DNA of 8,338 bases from Alphaproteobacteria bacterium (GTDB lineage: Bacteria; Pseudomonadota; Alphaproteobacteria; SHNJ01): the NCBI GenBank assembly GCA_947456345.1, contig CANGQU010000022.1:1-8338 (forward strand), in the 5' to 3' direction. The position numbers and the translations under genes were made by a program. Positions 1 through 5,409 of the stretch are shown piece after piece (position 1 is the first letter of the stretch; each line of letters begins with the position of its first letter). The notes beneath the pieces were generated by a model. That model was not told where the DNA came from. It ran no database searches and saw only the letters and a list, made by a program, of their open reading frames with translations.

Positions 1-1
1 C

Positions 2-361
2 GAATTCGTGTTGGAATATCGGCACAAGCAGCCGATTTTTTGGAAAATCGCCCCCTTGGTCGGGGTGATGGCCACGGGCGATTCCGCCGTGTACGGCTTT
101 GCCGGGATTGACGCCGATTTTTTTATCAGCAATCGTTTTGTCCTGAATCCGAATTTTGCCGTTGGCGCCTATAGCAACGGCGACGGCAAGGATTTAGGTC
201 ATGGCTTGGAATTCCGTTCGGGCCTGGAACTGAATTATGTGTTGGACGATCAATCGCGTTTTGGCGTGGCGTTTAACCACATTTCCAACGCCAGCCTGGG
301 CGATTCCAACCCCGGCACCGAATCGTTGTTGGTGAATTACTCCATCCCGATGCAGTGGTAA
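2..361 (+). CDS. PagL-like lipid A 3-O-deacylase (acyloxyacyl hydrolase), 3' part
   Basis: C-terminal 119 codons of a gene that begins left of the window; the frame is open to the edge, so the GTG at 8 is probably internal. PagL enzymes are outer-membrane beta-barrels that remove the 3-O-linked acyl chain of lipid A. Counting from that GTG, the fragment shows an EYR motif (3-5), a G-[IV]-D-A-D strand, a DLGHGLEFRSG strand (62-72) and the signature NHISNAS...NPGTES. In it His91, Ser93 and Glu105 keep the spacing (H, +2 S, +14 E) of the His126/Ser128/Glu140 catalytic triad known for Pseudomonas PagL. The protein ends in Tyr-Ser-Ile-Pro-Met-Gln-Trp; a terminal aromatic residue is usual for BAM-inserted barrels. 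The family is about 170-190 residues, so roughly a third is missing. Family assignment is strong; deacylase activity is inferred. Confidence 0.88.
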   Translation, partial: EFVLEYRHKQPIFWKIAPLVGVMATGDSAVYGFAGIDADFFISNRFVLNPNFAVGAYSNGDGKDLGHGLEFRSGLELNYVLDDQSRFGVAFNHISNASLGDSNPGTESLLVNYSIPMQW

Positions 362-578
362 TTTTCGCCATTTAATCGCGTAGTCTCATCCCCTCTCCGC
401 GCCGATTGGGCGTATAGTGGTACATCTCCATTCTTGATTGGTATTTTTGCTTGGGCGTGCGGCGGCGCTTGACCGCTTGTTGCCGGGCCGTTCGGCCTTT
501 TCCAAGCCCCTGTTGCGATTGGGATCCGGCGGCTTTGCGTCGCTGGTTTATTGTACCAATCAGAGAAAGGATAGCGTC

Positions 579-905
579 ATGACCAATCCAACCCCAGCGC
601 AGGACGGCAATGCCAGATTATTGGCTAGTACCATCGCGTTTACCCTCCATTTGGAGCAATGCACGGATGCCGCGTGTCTAAAGCAGGCTCAGGAAAACAG
701 CGCGGCCAGTTTGCGCCAAGCGCAGCGTTATGACGCGGCGGAATTGTTGCATGCGTGCGAATCCAGCGCGGCCGTCCTGCGCCTTTGCCAGCACGACGCG
801 GCGATAGCATTGCAAGCGGCGCATGACAAAAACGCCGCGCAGGTGCATGAAAAAAATCAAATCATTTCCTGGCTAAGCGGCGATTACTCGCATCAAGTGG
901 AGTAG
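579..905 (+). CDS. small alanine-rich protein of 11-residue helical repeats, function unknown
   Basis: A 108-residue protein of a family I do not recognise. The ATG at 579 is chosen because a purine-rich ribosome site (AGAGAAAGG, 562-570) lies 8 nt upstream; the frame stays open back to a GTG at 438, but that extension has no ribosome site and looks like chance coding. From residue 21 to 86 the chain divides without gaps into six 11-residue units. Each has Leu at or next to position 3 and Ala at or near position 11, for example ASLRQAQRYDA and AELLHACESSA. This predicts one long amphipathic helix or a hendecad coiled coil. It has four Cys (28, 33, 60, 70) and many Gln/His, with no signal peptide or membrane segment, so it is probably cytoplasmic. 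It stands alone between the PagL-like gene and the tRNA. It could be a structural or scaffold protein or a membrane-surface binder; nothing decides this. Confidence 0.65.
   Translation: MTNPTPAQDGNARLLASTIAFTLHLEQCTDAACLKQAQENSAASLRQAQRYDAAELLHACESSAAVLRLCQHDAAIALQAAHDKNAAQVHEKNQIISWLSGDYSHQVE
639..836 (+). repeat. six tandem 33-bp coding units (hendecad protein repeat)
   Basis: Six consecutive 33-bp units encode residues 21-86 of the small protein. The pattern is conserved mainly at protein level (x-x-Leu-x-x-[Ala/Cys]-x-x-x-x-Ala), while the DNA units have diverged. This suggests an old duplication kept by selection on helix periodicity rather than a recent slippage array. Confidence 0.6.
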
Positions 906-1060
906 GTGTGTTTAAACCTTGTGTAACCAACAATCCCGTGATTCTGAGGCCTTCGTGCAAAGATGGACGCTACGGTAAGGGTTATGTAACTTATTGAGCA
1001 TTAATTTGGTTTATGTATTTTAAATTATACGCGGCATCTGTAAAGTAGTCACATGTGATC

Positions 1061-1138
<78 letters not shown>

Positions 1139-1158
1139 AAATTTTTTACAGTCAATAT

Positions 1159-1947
1159 CTAAATTTTTTTGGCCGCTTGTCGCGCAATCCAAGTTTCAAC
1201 AAGAAATGTTGCCATCGTTCCTGCCATATTTACTGCTAAAGCAGCATGACGAGCTAATGGCTTAATAGGTTTACCTCCTTTACCATGAGCATCACCAATT
1301 TTATTTCTTAAACTACCTAATCTGCCCACTATTTGTTGGGCGGAACCTAATATTGCACGAAAAGATTCTTCAGTATGTTGAGATGGAGCTAGATTAAGTG
1401 TATTGGCAGCATTGTGGTATAGTGCCGGCAATTCATCGCTATCGTTATATGAAATACGCTGTTCATCTAGAATGCGTTTGCAGACCGTTTCAAGCAAAGT
1501 TCGTGCAGAAGTGATAGCGCCTTCTGGATCGGTGGAACGGCGTTGTAAAGCTTTCTCCCATACTGCGTGAACTCCTTCTGCATCAAAAGATTGAAGCGCA
1601 CTTGAAATTGCAGCATCAGCAGGTGCTTGGTTTTTTGCTTCTAAATGGTCCAATAAAGGTTGCAAACCGCTCCAAATAATTTCTCGCCGTTCTCGATATG
1701 TGGGGGCTCGACTTTTTATGTGTTGCCAAAAATGATCTAAATCACGACATGTTCGTATGAAATCAGGTAATAACTTCTGCGCTAATGAGTCAGATGTAAG
1801 GTCGTGCCGTAATTTTTGGTAAACTACACCATCTCCTATCCCGTTGCGGCCTGTGGCACGGTTAATCAAAATGTTTTGAAGCAGATCTACCTTATCTATT
1901 TTGTTATCAGGTAAAGTCTGATCTATCATCTGTTGTTCTAAGTTCAA
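1159..1947 (-). CDS. abortive infection family protein with Abi_C (HEPN-type) C-terminal domain
   Basis: A 262-residue soluble protein. The C-terminal half (about 140-255) fits the Abi_C domain as I know it: a DPEGAITSARTLLE helix, a CKRILDE segment, then GSLRNKIGDAHGKG and a final helix with the pattern RHAALAVNMAGTMATFLVET. Arg-Asn-(x5)-His in this motif matches the R-x(4-6)-H signature of HEPN RNases, so a toxic RNase role in phage defence is likely. The N-terminal half (about 25-105) carries the YQKLRHDL, RTCRDLDHFW and YRERREII segments often seen in this family. The TTG start at 1947 is preferred over the ATG at codon 7 because AGGGG lies 5 nt upstream of it. The gene is AT-richer than its neighbours and enclosed by inverted tRNA halves, which points to acquisition by transfer. 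No antitoxin partner is visible. Family assignment is fairly sure; the target is unknown. Confidence 0.85.
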   Translation of the reverse strand: MNLEQQMIDQTLPDNKIDKVDLLQNILINRATGRNGIGDGVVYQKLRHDLTSDSLAQKLLPDFIRTCRDLDHFWQHIKSRAPTYRERREIIWSGLQPLLDHLEAKNQAPADAAISSALQSFDAEGVHAVWEKALQRRSTDPEGAITSARTLLETVCKRILDEQRISYNDSDELPALYHNAANTLNLAPSQHTEESFRAILGSAQQIVGRLGSLRNKIGDAHGKGGKPIKPLARHAALAVNMAGTMATFLVETWIARQAAKKI

Positions 1948-1952
1948 AGTTA

Positions 1953-1957
1953 CCCCT
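1953..1957 (-). promoter_or_regulatory. ribosome binding site fixing the TTG start of the Abi_C gene
   Basis: AGGGG on the minus strand, 5 nt before the TTG at 1947. The next in-frame ATG, six codons later, has no comparable site, so the rarer TTG start is favoured. Confidence 0.55.
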
Positions 1958-2005
1958 ACCGTTACCCTGCCCCAAATTCCATAGCCGCGTCGTAAACCTA
2001 AACAC

Positions 2006-2033
2006 CTAATACCCCCACAAATTTCAGCTTCAA
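2006..2033 (-). promoter_or_regulatory. candidate promoter of the Abi_C gene
   Basis: On the minus strand TTGAAG (2033-2028) and TATTAG (2011-2006) are 16 bp apart, each matching the sigma-70 consensus at four of six positions. They would give a leader of about 50 nt. The promoter lies inside the segment bounded by the tRNA halves, so it would travel with the gene. This is a pattern match only. Confidence 0.35.
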
Positions 2034-2053
2034 TCGTTAAAAAGACCCGGTAA

Positions 2054-2093
2054 TTAGGAAACGCTTGCTCTATCCAGCTGAGCTACGGAGACA
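2054..2093 (-). pseudogene. truncated tRNA-Arg(CCU) 5' half, inverted repeat arm 2
   Basis: On the minus strand, starting at 2092, there is the acceptor 5' strand GTCTCCG, the D-arm, the 5' anticodon-stem strand and the loop TTCCTAA including the CCT anticodon. At 2053 the match to the intact gene stops and no anticodon-stem complement, T-arm or acceptor 3' strand follows, so it cannot fold as a tRNA. The single change (position 4 C to T) would still allow a G-U pair with a normal 3' half. A tRNA-type promoter lies correctly placed upstream (2112-2140). Transcription from it would run through this half-tRNA towards the abortive-infection gene. Confidence 0.88.
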
Positions 2094-2111
2094 CAACAGG
2101 TGATGCAGCGA

Positions 2112-2140
2112 ATTATAGACGGGCTTACGGCCTTTGGCCA
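2112..2140 (-). promoter_or_regulatory. tRNA-type promoter in front of the half-tRNA
   Basis: A perfect -10 TATAAT (2117-2112) is preceded by TGGCCA (2140-2135) with a 17-bp spacer and followed 19 nt later by the first base of the truncated tRNA (2092). That spacing is normal for a tRNA gene. A second copy with the same -35, spacer length and -10 lies at 2236-2264. Because the tRNA is cut short, the promoter would now read into the abortive-infection gene with the half-tRNA as leader. Confidence 0.6.
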
Positions 2141-2145
2141 GCTGA

Positions 2146-2202
2146 TCCCCCTACGCTATCCGCTTTCGCCGAGGCTACGGCGAGACAAGAAGCTTCGGGG
2201 GA
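2146..2202. repeat. two-tier palindromic intergenic repeat
   Basis: The outer arms TCCCCC (2146-2151) and GGGGGA (2197-2202) are complementary. Inside, TCGCCG (2166-2171) and CGGCGA (2178-2183) form a perfect 6-bp stem with a 6-nt loop. The element sits exactly between the two duplicated tRNA promoters. It resembles the small palindromic elements scattered between genes in many proteobacteria. Its copy number elsewhere cannot be seen here. Confidence 0.5.
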
Positions 2203-2206
2203 CAGG

Positions 2207-2264
2207 GCTACGGGGACACACAGCAGAAACACTGAATTATACCCCGGCGGGCGGGCTTTGGCCA
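2207..2264 (-). promoter_or_regulatory. second tRNA-type promoter with an 11-nt tRNA stub
   Basis: On the minus strand TGGCCA (2264-2259), a 17-bp spacer and TATAAT (2241-2236) are followed 18 nt later by GTCCCCGTAGC (2217-2207). These are the first 11 bases of tRNA-Arg, with C at position 4 as in the intact gene. The sequence then departs from the tRNA and enters the palindromic repeat. The layout matches the promoter at 2112-2140 closely enough to be a duplication of the start of a tRNA gene. Confidence 0.55.
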
Positions 2265-2357
2265 GGCGGTGCGGGGGTAATAAAATCGATTTTGCCCGAT
2301 TGTAACCTTTTGCGTTTTGGGCGCGTAAGCCTTGTATACGTTCACATTTTGTGGACT

Positions 2358-2372
2358 TGGGCATTTTGCCCA
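2358..2372. promoter_or_regulatory. perfect inverted repeat upstream of the YHS gene
   Basis: TGGGCA-TTT-TGCCCA is a 6-bp stem with a 3-nt loop, ending 29 nt before the ATG at 2402. It could be an operator or a hairpin in the mRNA leader. There is no T-run after it, so it is not an obvious terminator. A weak promoter-like pair (TTGCGT 2310-2315, TGTATA 2333-2338, 17 bp apart) lies just upstream and would put the hairpin in the leader. Confidence 0.35.
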
Positions 2373-2401
2373 TGCCCCAACATCTAACCCCCGAGGTTAT
2401 T

Positions 2402-2884
2402 ATGAAAAAGATTTATATGCTGTTGCTACTGGTTTTTGGTTTAACCAATCCGGCATTAGCCGATGCATGGAACACCGACACGGGTGGATTTTTGTCCAAA
2501 GGGACAGGCGCTGTGATCGAGGGGTATGACCCCGTCGCCTATTTCACCCAAAAACAAGCAGTGAAAGGTAAGCCTGAATTCAAAGCCAGCCATAACGGTG
2601 GTGAGTTTTGGTTCACCTCGGCCGAGAATCGGGATTTATTCGTAAAAAACCCCGGGCAATACGCGCCGCAATATGGCGGTTACTGTGCCTATGCGGTGGC
2701 GGCAAAAAACGATCTGGTCACGGTTGATCCCAATTCTTGGTCTGTTGTGGACGGTAAATTATACTTGAATTACGACAAAGACATTCAAGCCACTTGGGAA
2801 AAAGATATGAAAAAATATTTGGCACAATCCGAGAAAAACTGGCCAAAGTTAAATCAATCCACCCCCAATACCACCACTAACTAA
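2402..2884 (+). CDS. exported YHS-domain protein
   Basis: A 160-residue protein. The ATG at 2402 is chosen because GAGG (2393-2396) lies 5 nt upstream and it opens directly into a signal peptide: MKK, a hydrophobic core at 4-15 and a cleavage site Ala-Leu-Ala|Asp near residue 20. The mature protein is therefore periplasmic or secreted. The YHS core spans about 38-100: GYDPVAYF (41-48), the GKPEF segment (56-60), FWFTSAENRDLF (69-80) and YAPQYGGYCAYA (87-98). As I recall, some members of this YHS (seleno)protein family carry selenocysteine; here Cys95 is an ordinary TGT codon. A lysine-rich tail follows. YHS domains are often linked to metal binding or redox, but no reaction is established. 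First gene of a four-gene operon; the DoxX-like gene follows 10 bp downstream. Confidence 0.85.
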   Translation: MKKIYMLLLLVFGLTNPALADAWNTDTGGFLSKGTGAVIEGYDPVAYFTQKQAVKGKPEFKASHNGGEFWFTSAENRDLFVKNPGQYAPQYGGYCAYAVAAKNDLVTVDPNSWSVVDGKLYLNYDKDIQATWEKDMKKYLAQSEKNWPKLNQSTPNTTTN

Positions 2885-2894
2885 GAGATTCGTC

Positions 2895-3359
2895 ATGATC
2901 AGCCTTAATCCCAAAACCGTGCAAATCGTCCTGACGCTTTACATCGCGTTTGTGTTTTTGCAATCGTTGTTTTTCAAATTCACGTATTCGCCGGAAACCG
3001 CCTATATCTTTGCCACCTTGGACGCATGGGCGGCGGGGTTTGGCTTTAGCGGCCTGTTCGTCCCACCCGGCATTTTTAATGCTTATGTCATCGGTTCGGC
3101 AGAGTTGGTGGCATCCAGTTTGTTAGTGGCGGGCTTGGTGTTGTCCTTGCCGTTATTGGGCATCGCCGGTGCCGCCTTGGCGGTTGCGGTGATTTCCGGG
3201 GCGATTTTCTTTCACTTGTTCACTCCCTTGGGCGTCGAAGTGTTCGATGATGGCGGCTTGTTATTCGCCATGGCTTGCGGCGTTTGGTTGGCGGGCGTAA
3301 GCTTGTTGTGGTTGAACCGATCCATCATTATCGAATTATGGGCTCGTCATGTCGCTTGA
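2895..3359 (+). CDS. DoxX-like integral membrane protein
   Basis: A 154-residue inner-membrane protein with four predicted membrane helices (about 9-27, 63-82, 85-107, 120-140). The FFKFTYSPE stretch after helix 1, a buried Glu70 in helix 2 and the length and topology fit the DoxX/DoxX-like superfamily. Its members are mostly uncharacterised; some are tied to quinone-linked or thiol redox chemistry. The ribosome site AAGAGA (2883-2888) overlaps the stop codon of the YHS gene, so translation is probably coupled. The 3' end overlaps the next gene by 11 bp. Membrane location is certain from the sequence; the superfamily is likely but not proven by a unique motif. A role supporting the exported YHS protein is inference from position only. 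Confidence 0.7.
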   Translation: MISLNPKTVQIVLTLYIAFVFLQSLFFKFTYSPETAYIFATLDAWAAGFGFSGLFVPPGIFNAYVIGSAELVASSLLVAGLVLSLPLLGIAGAALAVAVISGAIFFHLFTPLGVEVFDDGGLLFAMACGVWLAGVSLLWLNRSIIIELWARHVA

Positions 3360-3933
3360 GGCGCTATTACATTCTTGGCCTGCCTACGCGATGAACCCCC
3401 TGGCGCTCGCATTCGGGTTGTTTGTCCTTACCTTTGTGCTCGAAGACTTGGCGTTGGCCTTGGGCGCTTGGGTGTATGGCATGAATTTATTGCCACCCGC
3501 GACCATTGCTGTGGTGTTGTTCATGGGAATCTTGCTGGGGGATTTATGGTTATATGCTTTGGGTCGTTACGGCAAACGCTGGCCCGCGTTGGCAAGATTA
3601 TTTGCCCGGCCCGGCATTAAGCGCGTTGGCAATATATTGCATAACAACCTTTGGGGCGCGGTGTTCACGGCCCGTGGCGTGCCGGGCATGCGCTTGCCGG
3701 TGTATACCGGAATCGGCGCCTTGGGCGTGCCGGCACTAAAATTCATTATTATGGCGATGGCGGCGGTGATGCTCTGGGGCGGTTGTTTCGCCTTGGCTTT
3801 GCTGGTGGCGACCCATTTGGGGCTTATGTTGGATGGCGTTTGGCATATGGTGTTGCCGCTTTTGGCCATAAGCGTGTTTGCGATTTTACCGCGTCTGATT
3901 GGCCGCCGCCTTAGACCGGTTATGGCGGCCTGA
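3349..3933 (+). CDS. DedA / VTT-domain membrane protein
   Basis: A 194-residue inner-membrane protein of the DedA (VTT, SNARE-associated) family. Visible family marks are an acidic residue in the first hydrophobic region (FVLEDLALALGA, Glu32), the GDLWLYALGRYGKR segment (64-77) with Asp65 and Tyr69, and the arginine-proline motif TARGVPGMRLPVYTGIGALG (107-126) with Arg109, Pro112 and Arg115. Membrane segments lie at about 17-45, 50-70, 130-155 and 165-185. DedA proteins include lipid-carrier translocases such as the undecaprenyl-phosphate flippase UptA, and others needed for membrane homeostasis; which substrate applies here is unknown. The ATG at 3349 lies within the end of the DoxX-like gene, so translational coupling is likely. 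The ATP-grasp gene starts 4 nt after the stop. Confidence 0.85.
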   Translation: MSLEALLHSWPAYAMNPLALAFGLFVLTFVLEDLALALGAWVYGMNLLPPATIAVVLFMGILLGDLWLYALGRYGKRWPALARLFARPGIKRVGNILHNNLWGAVFTARGVPGMRLPVYTGIGALGVPALKFIIMAMAAVMLWGGCFALALLVATHLGLMLDGVWHMVLPLLAISVFAILPRLIGRRLRPVMAA

Positions 3934-3937
3934 CCCT

Positions 3938-5047
3938 ATGCGTGAACTCTCCGACAATGGCCAAAGCCTTGTGCCAGCTGCAAAAGCCGCGACTAAAACC
4001 CTATCTTTTTTTGAATTCTGGCCTGGCTGGTTGTTTTACACGCCGATGCGGCTGTACTGCTTTTGGCTGGCATTGCGTTTTCGTGGCCTGACCTTGCCCG
4101 CGAACGCCAATCCGTTGTTCGATGCCGGTGGGCTAGTAGGTGAATCGAAATCGCAAATCCTGCGCCAAGCGCCGAGCGAATTAGCGCCGCTTTTTGCCGC
4201 GCATGTTCTAACCGCGCGGACCGAACTTGACGTCGCCAGCGATGTTGCCAGCGCCAAGCAGCAAATGGCTATGGCCGATCTGGCCTATCCCTTGGTGGCC
4301 AAGCCCGATATCGGTTGCCGGGGCATGGGCGTACAAATTGTAACCAACGATGCCGAGCTGGAGAGATATTTGCAACAATTTCCGGCCAGTCATAACGTCA
4401 TGCTGCAGCGTTTGCACGATTACCCGCACGAGGCCGGATTGTTTTACATCCGCCATCCGGATTGGGCGCGGGGAATTATTTTTTCTTTGACCATAAAACA
4501 ATTCGCCTATGTAACCGGCGATGGGCGGGCCAGCTTGCGGCAATTGATTGAAAACGATTCGCGCGCGGGAAAAATCGCCCATTTATATCTGCCGCGTCAT
4601 CGTGCCAATTGGGATTGGGTTGTCCCGGCGGGGGAGAAATTCCGCATCGCTTTCGCCGGATCGCACAGCCGGGGCACAATTTTCAAGGATGGGGCGCATT
4701 TGATCACGCCCGCGATGGTTGAAAATTGGGATCGGTTATGCCGCCAGATTCCTGAATTTTATTTCGGCCGCTTCGACGTGCGTTATCATAATTTGGCAGA
4801 TTTGGAAAACGCGACCAATATCAAGATCGTCGAGATCAATGGTGCCGGGGCGGAGGCGACGCATATCTGGGACGCCGATTGCAGTTTGTGGGCCGCGTAT
4901 AAGACGCTTTGTAAACAATATTGGCATGCGTTTGCGATCGGGGCCAAGAACCGGGCGCGGGGTTTTACGCCGCTGCGGATTCTAGAACTGCGGCGTTACT
5001 ATAAACTGCATCGCAAATTGGCGAATTTGTACCCCCACACCCACTAG
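3938..5047 (+). CDS. ATP-grasp carboxylate-amine ligase-like protein
   Basis: A 369-residue protein with an ATP-grasp fold. The N-terminus (about 23-50, FFEFWPGWLFYTPMRLY...) is aromatic and partly hydrophobic and may sit on the membrane. It is followed by PANANPLFDAGGLVGESK. Nucleotide-binding features are LVAKPDIGCRGMGV (119-132, Lys122) and HEAGLFYIRHP (164-174). Metal-binding candidates are Asp280 in FGRFDVR and Glu299/Asn301 in KIVEINGAGAEATH. Enzymes of this fold join a carboxylate to an amine or similar nucleophile through an acyl-phosphate; D-Ala-D-Ala ligase is a relative, but the substrate here is unknown. The start is ATG 3938, 4 nt after the DedA-like stop; a TTG at 3899 in the same frame would overlap that gene and is less likely. 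The TAG stop shares bases with the convergent gene's stop. Confidence 0.8.
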   Translation: MRELSDNGQSLVPAAKAATKTLSFFEFWPGWLFYTPMRLYCFWLALRFRGLTLPANANPLFDAGGLVGESKSQILRQAPSELAPLFAAHVLTARTELDVASDVASAKQQMAMADLAYPLVAKPDIGCRGMGVQIVTNDAELERYLQQFPASHNVMLQRLHDYPHEAGLFYIRHPDWARGIIFSLTIKQFAYVTGDGRASLRQLIENDSRAGKIAHLYLPRHRANWDWVVPAGEKFRIAFAGSHSRGTIFKDGAHLITPAMVENWDRLCRQIPEFYFGRFDVRYHNLADLENATNIKIVEINGAGAEATHIWDADCSLWAAYKTLCKQYWHAFAIGAKNRARGFTPLRILELRRYYKLHRKLANLYPHTH

Positions 5048-5247
5048 GCGCAGGCGGCGTTGGCCTTGCGCTCGAACCGGCGCAGATCATCCAGCAATTT
5101 TTGGGCATAGCCCGCGCCGTACCGCAATTCCAAAAAGGCGAATAAATAAGTGTCTTCCTGTAAGTTTTTTGCCATGTCGGTCTGACCGTTGTTGTTGGCG
5201 GCGAATTCCGGGCTCATGGCCAGATTGTCGTTTTGGGGATGCGGCAT
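5044..5247 (-). CDS. small hypothetical protein, convergent with the ATP-grasp gene
   Basis: A 67-residue protein I do not recognise. The ATG at 5247 has GGAG 5 nt upstream; the inner ATGs at codons 11 and 25 have no such site. Residues 1-24 are Asn/Gln-rich and probably disordered. Residues 28-62 (LQEDTYLFAFLELRYGAGYAQKLLDDLRRFER) look like one or two amphipathic helices with mixed charge. There is no signal peptide, membrane span or metal motif. Its TAG stop and the ATP-grasp TAG stop both lie in the single palindrome CTAG (5044-5047), so the genes overlap tail to tail by 4 bp. It reads in the same direction as the vWA/GATase-like gene, 162 bp downstream of it. Good ribosome site and plausible composition, but no homology argument. 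Confidence 0.5.
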   Translation of the reverse strand: MPHPQNDNLAMSPEFAANNNGQTDMAKNLQEDTYLFAFLELRYGAGYAQKLLDDLRRFERKANAACA

Positions 5248-5409
5248 ACCTACTCCATATCGTGCTAATAATATTTCTTCTCGCTATAGAAGGGATACTA
5301 GACGCCTGATATTAACAAAAGGTAAACGCCAGCATAACAGGCTGTGCATAAATCGCATGGGTGGTATGACTGATGCCAAAGTGCAATATTACCCGGGCAG
5401 ATGCCGGTT

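Noticed and set aside
486..501. GGCC-GTTC-GGCC hairpin followed by four T, as a terminator for the PagL-like gene
   Set aside because: A stem of only 4 bp and a short T-run, 125 nt after the stop codon, are too weak to call.
438..578. N-terminal extension of the small repeat protein from a GTG start
   Set aside because: There is no ribosome site before the GTG, the encoded stretch is unlike the rest of the protein, and a good ribosome site sits just before the ATG at 579.
2054..2093. A second functional tRNA-Arg on the minus strand
   Set aside because: Only the 5' half is present; the anticodon-stem complement, T-arm and acceptor 3' strand are absent downstream.
2100..2387. Open frames on both strands across the intergenic region before the YHS gene
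   Set aside because: They cover promoters, the palindromic repeat and the tRNA stub, have no ribosome sites, and their translations resemble nothing.
2685..2687. Selenocysteine in the YHS protein, as in some family members
   Set aside because: The relevant codon is TGT (Cys95), not TGA, and no in-frame TGA is read through.
3899..3937. TTG start for the ATP-grasp gene inside the DedA-like gene
   Set aside because: It adds 13 residues that only mirror the DedA 3' end in another frame; the ATG 4 nt after the DedA stop fits the operon layout better.
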